In this document: in pieces, positions 1-7,180 of the stretch
How positions within the stretch are numbered: position 1 is the stretch's first letter
Layout: every line of letters starts with the position of its first letter
Assembly: GCA_045644665.1 (NCBI GenBank)
Contig: JAZRHH010000023.1
Location: forward strand, 1 to 64,000
Length of the DNA: 64,000 nucleotides
Reading direction: 5' to 3'
Source of the DNA: RGIG9115 sp045644665
Lineage (GTDB): Bacteria; Bacillota; Clostridia; UBA1381
Translations under genes and position numbers: made by a program
The notes under the pieces: model-generated
What the model was told of the DNA's origin: nothing
The model's database searches: none
What the model saw: only the letters and a program-made list of their open reading frames with translations

Positions 1-417
1 CATAGTGCTGGTTACTGTCTTCTGGGCTTTTTCAATGCGCTTGACCTCGTCCCAGGTTTTAAGAACTTCCTCACTGTTTTCGCAGTGGATATCTCCGAAA
101 ACATGGGGATGACGGAAAACAAGCTTCTGACAGGCGGTATCGGCCACATCGTTGAGGTCAAAGTTTCCCTTTTCCTCCTCCATGCATGTGTGGAAAATAA
201 CCTGCATGAGCAGATCACCCAGTTCTTCGCGGAGATTTTCTCCGTCCCCTGAGTCGATAGCATGGGCCAGTTCATAGGCTTCTTCGATGACATTGCGTCG
301 AATACTCTCATGGGTCTGCTCGGCATCCCATGGACAGCCGCCGGGAGCGCGGAGAACATGGATTATTTTCCGAAAATCCTCTATATCGTATTTATCTTTA
401 ATCTGAAAATCTGTCAT
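1..417 (-). CDS. mazG: MazG-family nucleoside triphosphate pyrophosphohydrolase (3' end outside window)
   Basis: MazG enzymes hydrolyse NTPs or dNTPs to the monophosphate and pyrophosphate, often as house-cleaning of the nucleotide pool. The minus-strand frame is open from an ATG at 417 to the window edge (139 codons). It shows the MazG landmarks RAPGGCPWD near residue 23, then EEAYE and EELGDLLMQV, which carry the metal-binding acidic residues. No strong Shine-Dalgarno lies before the ATG. Leucine codons here are mostly CTG/CTC and the DNA looks more GC-rich than the rest of the window, unlike both its immediate neighbour and the remaining 62 kb. The upstream join may be artificial (see findings). 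Confidence 0.88.
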   Translation of the reverse strand, partial: MTDFQIKDKYDIEDFRKIIHVLRAPGGCPWDAEQTHESIRRNVIEEAYELAHAIDSGDGENLREELGDLLMQVIFHTCMEEEKGNFDLNDVADTACQKLVFRHPHVFGDIHCENSEEVLKTWDEVKRIEKAQKTVTSTM

Positions 418-418
418 T

Positions 419-454
419 TCCTATTCTTTCCGTTTCTCTTAATTTTATGTCCAT
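419..454 (-). pseudogene. Possible 5' fragment of a tRNA1(Val) methyltransferase gene (yabB/trmN6-like)
   Basis: A GGAG Shine-Dalgarno at 461-464 sits at good distance from an ATG at 454. That frame encodes MDIKLRETERI before running out of frame into mazG and stopping after 18 residues. Clostridial YabB/TrmN6 proteins commonly begin with a similar peptide, and that gene is typically found just downstream of ricT. I therefore read this as the beginning of such a gene, cut at about 420 by the join to mazG. The peptide is short, so the call is tentative. Confidence 0.4.
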
Positions 455-473
455 AACTATCTCCTTCTAGCAA

Positions 474-498
474 TTAAAAAAGTAGGAAAAAATCCTAC
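474..498 (-). terminator. Rho-independent terminator after ricT
   Basis: On the minus strand GTAGGA-TTTT-TCCTAC is followed directly by a run of T, about 15 nt after the ricT stop codon. Confidence 0.75.
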
Positions 499-512
499 CC
501 CCTTAATTTTTA

Positions 513-1394
513 TTAGTCTTCTAATTTCCTTAGTTCTCTTAGTGTAGCTTCATCTAATCCTTCATCTCTTAATCCACATCCACCACATTTTTTAGGTTCA
601 TGTAAAACTTTTACTTCGTCTTTATGACATATCTTTATAGTCTTATCATTGAATTCTATTCTTAATTGCTCTAATAAAGGATTTACTTCTATTACTTTAC
701 CTTTTAAGTCATCTACTTTTACCAATGACCCTACAACTGGCATAGCATCTATAGCTTCTGCATAAACATCATGCTCATACTTTAAGCAACAGAAAAGTCT
801 TCCACATATTCCTGATATTTTTGTTGGATTAAGTGATAAACTTTGGTCTTTAGCCACTCTCATTGAAACAGGTTGGAAATCTCCAAGCCATGATGAACAA
901 CAAAGTTTTCTTCCACATGGTCCTAATCCACCTATAGATTTTGCTTCATCTCTAACACCTATTTGTCTTAACTCTATTCTTGTTTTAAATATAGCTGCTA
1001 AATCTTTTACTAATTCTCTAAAGTCTATTCTTCCTTCTGCTGTAAAGTAGAAGAGAAGCTTAGTTCCGTCAAAGGTATATTCTGCGTCCACAAGCTTCAT
1101 TTCAAGGCCGTGGTTCCCAATTTTCTCTTCACATATTATAAATGCTTGCTTTTCCTTATCTCTGTTATTGGAGTGTTGCATTTCATCTTCAGCAGTTGCA
1201 ATTCTGATTATAGGCTTGAGGGGCTTATCAAACTCATCGTCCTCAATTTCCTTAACAAGTGCTACAGTCGCATATTCTATACCCCTTGCAGTTTCGACTA
1301 TTACACAGTTATTCTGGTTTACATCAAGATTTTCCGGGTCAAAATAATATATTTTGCCCACAGGCTTAAATCTTACACCAACAACTTTTTTCAT
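513..1394 (-). CDS. ricT: RicT/YaaT, PSP1-domain protein (Y-complex subunit)
   Basis: RicT is part of the RicAFT (Y) complex, which carries iron-sulfur clusters, supports RNase Y-dependent mRNA maturation and affects sporulation and competence in Bacillus. The 293-residue length fits. The Cys-rich PSP1 signature is present: CGRKLCC at about 160-166, CGRLFCC at about 198-203, and a terminal CGGC at 270-273. A GGGAG motif precedes the ATG. The gene is a mosaic: all seven leucines before residue 115 are CTT/CTC, whereas 17 of 21 after residue 127 are TTA, CTA or TTG by my count. The switch falls between about 1053 and 1013, inside the conserved stretch FYFTAEGRIDF. Confidence 0.93.
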   Translation of the reverse strand: MKKVVGVRFKPVGKIYYFDPENLDVNQNNCVIVETARGIEYATVALVKEIEDDEFDKPLKPIIRIATAEDEMQHSNNRDKEKQAFIICEEKIGNHGLEMKLVDAEYTFDGTKLLFYFTAEGRIDFRELVKDLAAIFKTRIELRQIGVRDEAKSIGGLGPCGRKLCCSSWLGDFQPVSMRVAKDQSLSLNPTKISGICGRLFCCLKYEHDVYAEAIDAMPVVGSLVKVDDLKGKVIEVNPLLEQLRIEFNDKTIKICHKDEVKVLHEPKKCGGCGLRDEGLDEATLRELRKLED

Positions 1395-1423
1395 TTAAAA
1401 CCTTTTTCTCCCTTCAAGAGTAT

Positions 1424-2266
1424 TCATCGTACTCCCGCATCAATATTACGAGTAATTGCAGCGTTAAGATTTCCGTCAATTGCATTGTAAGTATCAAGCT
1501 TCCTTACAAATGTTACTATATAATTTGTATCAGTAACAGGCTGTTTTGCAATTTTAAGTTTATTATCTTGCATTATAACTGCGTATCTCTCGTCTCCACC
1601 AAGCAGATCCCAAACAAATCTGTCTTCCATAAGAACAAGGTCAGTACCTATAAGCTTGTTATCCTCAGTGTCAAGAAGAAAACCGTTTCTGTCACGCATC
1701 TCAGCATCAATATATGTTATGTTTTCCTTGCTCACTCTTGCTTTTATAACAAGATCAATCTGATGTTCCTTGCAGAACCACTTGTCAACAAACTTAATAG
1801 CGTAGCTTAGCTCATTTAATCTTTCTACCACATCACCGTAGGCAGTTGGTAAATTCTTAAAAGCTTCATACGCCTGTGAAAGCTCACCATTTTCTGCAAG
1901 CTGAATAGCTCTGTTGTATTCTACGTTATCCTGAAGATCTCCCGAATCTTTATATCCTCCGCCTGTGGCATTAAGTCTTTCAAGGATTTTCAAAGCATCA
2001 TTAAAGTTATCTTCAGATATATATTTCAAAACTTCCTGATAGCTTATTTCATTGGTATACTCTTCGAGAAGCCTTTCTGAATCCTTATATTCACCAATAT
2101 TGGAAATAACTTCAACAGCTTTATCGTATTCACCCTTTTCGGCATAAGCAGTGGCTTCTTCATACTTTACTGTAAGCTCTCTGTGCTGGTTTAAATATAT
2201 AAAAAGACTGATAACAAAAATTACACATGTAGAGACAATTAAAACCTTATTTATTCTTTTATCCAT
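1424..2266 (-). CDS. Membrane-anchored TPR-like protein
   Basis: The 280-residue protein has one N-terminal membrane segment (about residues 8-25) with a positively charged N-terminus, so the bulk is probably extracytoplasmic. Residues 30-150 contain repeated helical units of the form YxxAxxYAEKGEYDKAVEVI and YNRAIQLAENGELSQAYEAF, typical of tetratricopeptide-type repeats. The C-terminal 120 residues look like a beta-rich domain without a motif I recognise. It lies 30 bp upstream of ricT and 15 bp downstream of the next gene in the same direction, so it is probably co-transcribed. I do not assign a function. Confidence 0.75.
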   Translation of the reverse strand: MDKRINKVLIVSTCVIFVISLFIYLNQHRELTVKYEEATAYAEKGEYDKAVEVISNIGEYKDSERLLEEYTNEISYQEVLKYISEDNFNDALKILERLNATGGGYKDSGDLQDNVEYNRAIQLAENGELSQAYEAFKNLPTAYGDVVERLNELSYAIKFVDKWFCKEHQIDLVIKARVSKENITYIDAEMRDRNGFLLDTEDNKLIGTDLVLMEDRFVWDLLGGDERYAVIMQDNKLKIAKQPVTDTNYIVTFVRKLDTYNAIDGNLNAAITRNIDAGVR

Positions 2267-2280
2267 ACGTTGTTGCTCTC

Positions 2281-2715
2281 CTATTCCTCTTTAACAAGTC
2301 TTATAATGTAGTTTACATAATCATTTGCCTGTTCAGCAAATTCCGCCATATCATAAGTGACACGTTTGCCAATAAAAATGACTCCTGTACTTTCCTCACA
2401 CATGGACTTTACAAAATCTGCAAGTATTTTGGAAGTAGCAGATTTTCCGTACAAGAACTTAACATTTTTTACAACTACAAAACAATAATCCGAAAGTCGT
2501 TTGATTTTTTGAATATCAAAAGCCTCGTTCATAATAAAGTCACTGTATTCAAAAATTTTACTATCCTTGCGCCCTTCAAAAATAAGCTGGACAAACATCT
2601 CATCTGCTATATCATCCGGGTCTTCAATAATTATAACAGGACGTGCGCCGTTAGCAACTGTAAGTTCTAAAAGCTCGTAGGCTCTGTCCTTTGTAAGTGT
2701 CAATTCAAAAGCCAT
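2281..2715 (-). CDS. DnaA/Hda-like AAA+ core without nucleotide-binding motifs
   Basis: The 144-residue protein has no obvious signal or membrane segment. Its middle, DYCFVVVKNVKFLYGK followed by an amphipathic helix and then GVIFIGKR, follows the order and spacing of the DnaA segment that contains Walker B (LLIDDIQFLAGK), the next helix and sensor 1 (IVISSDR). The upstream segment VIIIEDPDDIADEMF sits where Walker A would be but lacks the Gly-Lys-Thr loop, and the Walker B acidic pair is Lys-Asn. I infer a degenerate DnaA-type AAA+ domain that probably cannot bind ATP, from pattern only. An AGGATG-type RBS precedes the ATG. Confidence 0.7.
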   Translation of the reverse strand: MAFELTLTKDRAYELLELTVANGARPVIIIEDPDDIADEMFVQLIFEGRKDSKIFEYSDFIMNEAFDIQKIKRLSDYCFVVVKNVKFLYGKSATSKILADFVKSMCEESTGVIFIGKRVTYDMAEFAEQANDYVNYIIRLVKEE

Positions 2716-2773
2716 AAAAACACATCCTCCGCTCTATTCTAACACACACACAGGCTTTTGTCAATCTTTATTT

Positions 2774-4006
2774 TTATCTGATTTGACCCTCACCGTAAAT
2801 TATATATTTACGCGAAGTAAGAGCATCAAGGCCCATAGGTCCGCGGGCGTGCATTTTTTGAGTGCTGATGCCAATTTCTGCACCAAATCCAAACTCAAAA
2901 CCGTCTGTAAATCTTGTTGATGCATTTACGTATACCGCCGCCGCGTCTACACGGTTTAAAAACTTTTGAGAAGCGGAATAATCATTTGTAACAATCGCCT
3001 CTGAATGTTTTGTATTGTACTTGTTTATGTGGGCAATTGCTTCGTCTGTATCCTCCACAATCTTAAGAGATATTATGTAGTCGTTATACTCTCTGTAAAA
3101 GTCTTCCTCGGCAGCCTTAGGAAGCTCCGGAAAGAGCTTTGCGGCCTTTTCACAAACACGCACCTCTACGTTGTTTTCGAGGAGCGCTTTTACAAGCATT
3201 TCCTTCTCTTCAAAGTCTTTATGTATAAGCACCGTTTCACAGGCATTGCACACAGATGGTCTTGATACCTTGGCATTAATTAAAATATCCTTTGCCATGC
3301 CCGGCTCCGCTGTTTTTTCTATATAAACATGACAATTGCCTGCCGCAGTTTCTATAACGGGAACGCTCGCATTTTCTACAACACTTTTTATAAGTCCTGC
3401 GCCGCCTCTTGGAATTAAAACATCTACATATTCGTTAAGACGCATAAGAGCCGCCGCTGTTTCTCTTGATGTATCGCTTACTATATTAAGACTTCCTTCA
3501 GGCACGCCCACAGAATATGCCGCATCCTGCATTATTTTCATAATAGCAAGATTTGAATTTATTGCCTCCTTGCCACCTCTTAGTATTACGCTGTTAGAGG
3601 TCTTAAGGCAAAGAGCTGCCGCATCTGCCGTAACGTTTGGACGAGCTTCGTATATAATTGCAATTACACCAAGAGGAACTCTTTTTTCGCCAATTACAAG
3701 ACCGTTTGGACGTTTCCACATTTTGTCTACCTTGCCTATAGGGTCATCAAGGTCTGCAATCATACGAACTCCATGTGCCATTGAAGAAATTCTTTCTTTT
3801 GTGAGTGTAAGCCTGTCAAGCATCGGAGTACTCATGCCATTTTGTTTTGCACTTTCAAGGTCCTTTTGGTTTGCAAATATTATTTCCTCTGCTCTTTCCT
3901 CAAGTGCATCTGCAATACTGCGAAGTGCTTTATCCTTACAATCACACCCAACAAGCTTATATGACGCTTCTTTTGCTCTTTTTCCTAAAATTTCAAGTTC
4001 ACTCAT
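2774..4006 (-). CDS. proA: Gamma-glutamyl phosphate reductase
   Basis: ProA reduces gamma-glutamyl phosphate to glutamate-5-semialdehyde with NADPH, the second step of proline synthesis. The 410-residue length is standard for this aldehyde-dehydrogenase-like family. The catalytic cysteine lies in RPSVCNACET (Cys253), with the early ARPNVTADA motif at about 121-129 and LRGGKEA near 142. It follows proB with an 11 bp gap, as expected for a proBA operon, and the 2-hydroxyacid dehydrogenase gene is also in line. No odd features. Confidence 0.97.
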   Translation of the reverse strand: MSELEILGKRAKEASYKLVGCDCKDKALRSIADALEERAEEIIFANQKDLESAKQNGMSTPMLDRLTLTKERISSMAHGVRMIADLDDPIGKVDKMWKRPNGLVIGEKRVPLGVIAIIYEARPNVTADAAALCLKTSNSVILRGGKEAINSNLAIMKIMQDAAYSVGVPEGSLNIVSDTSRETAAALMRLNEYVDVLIPRGGAGLIKSVVENASVPVIETAAGNCHVYIEKTAEPGMAKDILINAKVSRPSVCNACETVLIHKDFEEKEMLVKALLENNVEVRVCEKAAKLFPELPKAAEEDFYREYNDYIISLKIVEDTDEAIAHINKYNTKHSEAIVTNDYSASQKFLNRVDAAAVYVNASTRFTDGFEFGFGAEIGISTQKMHARGPMGLDALTSRKYIIYGEGQIR

Positions 4007-4017
4007 TTTATTACCCC

Positions 4018-4812
4018 TTATTTTGCCACAAATACTGTTCCTACTTTTTTTCCTTCCAGTATGTCATAAAGTCCATCTATATTTTCACCGTTTGTGATTA
4101 CCATATTTATACCTGCACCTGTTGCAATTTCGGCCGCATCAAGTTTTGTTATCATGCCACCGGTGCCTCTGTTTGAGCCAACTCCGCCCGCAAGAGACCT
4201 TACCGATTCAACATCTGTTACGCAGTCAATAAGCTTTGCGTCAGAGCTTACATGAGGGTCCTTATCATAAAATCCGTCAATATCCGAAAATAGAACAAGC
4301 AAGTCTGCCTCTACAAACTCTGCAACTATAGCAGACAGAGTATCGTTATCACCAAATTCTATTTCCTCTACAGAGATAGTATCGTTCTCGTTTACAATTG
4401 GAATTATACCCATTTCCAAAAGAGTATTAAAGGTGTTTCGTGTGTTTTGTCTGCGTTTTGTACCGGACACGTCTTCCCTTGTAAGAAGAATTTGAGCAAC
4501 TGTATTGTTGTACTCGGAAAAAAGCTTATCATACAAAAACATAAGCTCGCACTGACCAACTGCTGCAACTGCCTGTTTATATCTCGTCTGTGTAGGCTTT
4601 TCGGAAAGTCCAAGTTTTCCTACTGCCACACCTATAGCACCTGAGGATACAAGAATTACTTCCTTGCCTCGATTATGTAAATCAGAAAGTATCATAGCCA
4701 GTCTGTCCATGCGGCTGAGATTAAGTTTTCCTGTTTCATAGGTAAGAGTTGACGTACCTACTTTGACAACTATCCTTTGTGCATCTTTTAGTTTTTCGTA
4801 TACATTGTGCAT
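4018..4812 (-). CDS. proB: Glutamate 5-kinase (short form, no PUA domain)
   Basis: ProB phosphorylates glutamate to gamma-glutamyl phosphate and is the usual site of proline feedback control. The 264 residues cover only the amino-acid kinase domain: VKVGTSTLTYETG at the N-terminus, VSSGAIGVAVGKLGL near residue 56, and IPIVNENDTI near 138. The C-terminal PUA domain found in about 370-residue ProB proteins is absent, as in many Firmicutes. It starts 3 nt after the upstream dehydrogenase stop codon with an AAGGA-type RBS inside that gene, so translation of the two is probably coupled. Confidence 0.96.
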   Translation of the reverse strand: MHNVYEKLKDAQRIVVKVGTSTLTYETGKLNLSRMDRLAMILSDLHNRGKEVILVSSGAIGVAVGKLGLSEKPTQTRYKQAVAAVGQCELMFLYDKLFSEYNNTVAQILLTREDVSGTKRRQNTRNTFNTLLEMGIIPIVNENDTISVEEIEFGDNDTLSAIVAEFVEADLLVLFSDIDGFYDKDPHVSSDAKLIDCVTDVESVRSLAGGVGSNRGTGGMITKLDAAEIATGAGINMVITNGENIDGLYDILEGKKVGTVFVAK

Positions 4813-4814
4813 AA

Positions 4815-5756
4815 TTATACAATCCTTCCCTTGTTTCCGCCTTGGTAGAACGACTTGATATTTTCTGCAATTTCATCAAGAAGTCTTACTCTTGACTCAT
4901 ATGCTCCCCATGCCATGTGTGGTGTTAAAATTACATTGTCATAATCCTTTAGCTTTTGAAAAGGATGATTTTCCCCAAAAGGCTCGGCAGAATATACATC
5001 AATACCTATACCTGAAAGTGTTCCCTCAACAACCGCCTGTGTAAGCGCCTCTTCATCTGTTACTGCGCCTCTTGCAACATTTATAAGTATTGGTTTTTTG
5101 GTGCACAAATCAAGTTCACTCTTGCCAATCATCCCCCTTGTTTCAGGAGTTAAGGGAGTGTGAATTGATATTATATCTGACTCTTTCAAAAGCTCTGCAA
5201 GGGTACACGCATTAACATCCGCGCTTTGCCTTGTATATATTACCCGGCAGCCAAGAGCTTCGGCAACTCTTGCCACCTGTCTGCCGATATTACCCATACC
5301 AATTATTCCCCAGGTTTTACCTGCAAGTTCATTATACACCGGAGTTAGCATATTTGCAACGCCGCTTTTGGTATATTCTCCGCTTTTTGAATACTTACCA
5401 TACTCTGTAAGATGACATGCAAGAGAAAGAGCAAGAGAAACGGTCACCTGTGCAACGCTGTTTGTAGAGTATCCGCTCACATTACAAACCGCTATTCCGT
5501 TTTCTTTGCAATAAACTGTGTCAATATTATCAAAACCTGTTGCTGTAACACATATAAGCTTTAGATTACTTGCAAATTTAAGGTTTCCTTCGTTTAGCTT
5601 TATCTTGTTTGTAACCACAACATCCGAGTCCTTAATTCTGTCTGCAACCTGTCCCTGGTCTGTTGTGTGATATACAACAGTTTCGCCAAGGTTTTCAAAC
5701 ATGTCAAATTTCATATCAGCTCCAAGAGTGGCTGAGTCAAGAATTGTAATTTTCAT
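4815..5756 (-). CDS. D-isomer-specific 2-hydroxyacid dehydrogenase
   Basis: An NAD-dependent 2-hydroxyacid dehydrogenase of 313 residues. The Rossmann motif GMGNIGRQVA lies at about 152-161. The catalytic Arg (NVARGA), Glu (following GTLSGIGIDVYSAEP) and His (TPHMAWG) are all in place. Size and layout match the catalytic part of SerA, hydroxypyruvate reductase or glycerate dehydrogenase, and no ACT regulatory domain follows, so the exact substrate is open. It heads the proB-proA unit. The ATG has a GAGGAG RBS nine bases upstream. Confidence 0.88.
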   Translation of the reverse strand: MKITILDSATLGADMKFDMFENLGETVVYHTTDQGQVADRIKDSDVVVTNKIKLNEGNLKFASNLKLICVTATGFDNIDTVYCKENGIAVCNVSGYSTNSVAQVTVSLALSLACHLTEYGKYSKSGEYTKSGVANMLTPVYNELAGKTWGIIGMGNIGRQVARVAEALGCRVIYTRQSADVNACTLAELLKESDIISIHTPLTPETRGMIGKSELDLCTKKPILINVARGAVTDEEALTQAVVEGTLSGIGIDVYSAEPFGENHPFQKLKDYDNVILTPHMAWGAYESRVRLLDEIAENIKSFYQGGNKGRIV

Positions 5757-5781
5757 AAAAGCTATCTCCTCTTAAATTAGC

Positions 5782-5820
5782 AAAAAGGGATAGGGTACTT
5801 TCTACTTTGTATCCTATCCC
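5782..5820 (-). terminator. Terminator after pfkA
   Basis: On the minus strand GGGATAGGATAC pairs with GTACCCTATCCC (one G-T pair) and is followed by five T. It lies 12 bp beyond the pfkA stop codon and separates pfkA from the dehydrogenase gene. Confidence 0.85.
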
Positions 5821-5831
5821 ATAAAATTTAA

Positions 5832-6806
5832 TTAAATGGACAACATTTTGGCAACTTCTATAAGTTCTTTAGGGAACTCTTTCTTAAGCGAAAGTCCTTC
5901 TTGAATATCTATATCTGTAATTTTGCCATTCTTTTCGCAAACTATCCTGTTGCTCTTTCCTTCAAGCAAAAGTTTAACTGCGTGAACACCCATGGAACTT
6001 GCAGTTACACGGTCACGAACTGTAGGGCTTCCGCCTCTTTGAACGTGTCCAAGAATAGTTGCTCTTGACTCCATTCCTGTTTTCTCTTCAATTTCCTTTG
6101 CAAGCTCAATTACGCCGCCGATGCCCTCTGCCACAACAACAATACTGTGTCTTTTACCTCTTGCTTTACCGGCAAGAATTGGTCTTATAACGTCCTTGTC
6201 AAAATCCCATTCTCTTTCCGGAATAAGTACAACATCCGCGCCGCAGGCAATTGCAGCATTTGCTGCTATGTAGCCGGCATTTCTTCCCATTACTTCTATT
6301 ACAGAACATCTGTCATGACTTGCAGAGGTATCTCTGATTTTGTCAACTGCCTCTATAACTGTGTTAAGACATGTATCATAACCAAGTGTATATTCGGAGC
6401 AATCTATATCATTGTCAATTGTAGCAGGAATTGCAACTGTAGGAAGACCTGCTTCACAAAGGTCCTTTGCACCGCGGAATGATCCGTCTCCGCCGATAAC
6501 TACAAGACCATCAAGACCGAATACCTTTGCAACATCGTAAGCTTTTTTTACACCTGCAGGCTCTTTGAACTCTAAACAACGTGCTGTGAAAAGTGATGTT
6601 CCACCTCTTTGGAGTACATCTGATACGCTTCTTGCGTCCATTTCCACCATATCACCGTTCATAAGACCGTTATAACCTCTTTTAATTCCCATTACCCTGA
6701 GATTATGAAATGTACCCGCACGAACAACAGCACGCATCGCCGCATTCATGCCCGGCGCGTCTCCTCCGCTGGTGAGAACCCCGATTGTTTTGATTTTTTG
6801 TTCCAT
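5832..6806 (-). CDS. pfkA: ATP-dependent 6-phosphofructokinase
   Basis: PfkA phosphorylates fructose 6-phosphate to fructose 1,6-bisphosphate, the committed glycolytic step. The 324-residue length is that of bacterial allosteric PfkA. The ATP-site motif LTSGGDAPGMNAA is near the N-terminus, the nucleotide-binding IGGDGSFRGA at about 105-114 and the catalytic PATIDNDI at about 129-136. The downstream partner pyk, common in Clostridia, is not next to it. A gene for a small conserved protein and dnaE lie upstream, a familiar clostridial order. Confidence 0.97.
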   Translation of the reverse strand: MEQKIKTIGVLTSGGDAPGMNAAMRAVVRAGTFHNLRVMGIKRGYNGLMNGDMVEMDARSVSDVLQRGGTSLFTARCLEFKEPAGVKKAYDVAKVFGLDGLVVIGGDGSFRGAKDLCEAGLPTVAIPATIDNDIDCSEYTLGYDTCLNTVIEAVDKIRDTSASHDRCSVIEVMGRNAGYIAANAAIACGADVVLIPEREWDFDKDVIRPILAGKARGKRHSIVVVAEGIGGVIELAKEIEEKTGMESRATILGHVQRGGSPTVRDRVTASSMGVHAVKLLLEGKSNRIVCEKNGKITDIDIQEGLSLKKEFPKELIEVAKMLSI

Positions 6807-6830
6807 TTGCTTACAACCCCTTTAACAAAA

Positions 6831-7031
6831 TTAATCTTTTGAGTAGTTCATAATTATAAGCTCCTGAGCCTTCTCGACCTCTGTCTGAGGTACAAGAATA
6901 TCAAAAAAAGCAATTTCATCGTCATCCGAAGTCTTCTTCCTTGTCATTACAAGAATATCTTCTGTCTCAAGCATTTTTCGCACTTCCAGAGCAGCCGCTC
7001 TGCTCTTGACAAAATATATTACTATCCACAT
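6831..7031 (-). CDS. Small conserved protein between dnaE and pfkA
   Basis: About 66 residues beginning MWIVIYFVKS and ending in a helix rich in Glu. The family has a short ferredoxin-like pattern of two beta-alpha units (strand, helix with LEVRKMLE, strand ILVMTRKK, then FFDILVP and helix VEKAQELI). Similar small proteins occur at this position between dnaE and pfkA in other Clostridia and have sometimes been mislabelled; the function is unknown to me. The longer frame could start at 7070, but that ATG lacks an RBS and the family begins at the MW methionine, so I prefer 7031. Confidence 0.75.
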   Translation of the reverse strand: MWIVIYFVKSRAAALEVRKMLETEDILVMTRKKTSDDDEIAFFDILVPQTEVEKAQELIIMNYSKD

Positions 7032-7180
7032 TACGATTACACAGCCTTTCCGTCCCCCGTCAAAACTCATGCGATACTAAAACCTTACTATACTCAATAT
7101 AGTATTTTACCATCTAATTTTATAACATTTTATATAAAAAATCAATATATATTTATGAACAAATTTAAAAGTTATATCGA

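Noticed and set aside
12..359. 115-residue frame on the minus strand
   Set aside because: It overlaps mazG in another frame; the mazG frame shows clear family motifs and is open to the edge.
3336..4097. 253-codon open frame antisense to proA
   Set aside because: Shadow of a conserved gene, composition-driven, no RBS or domain.
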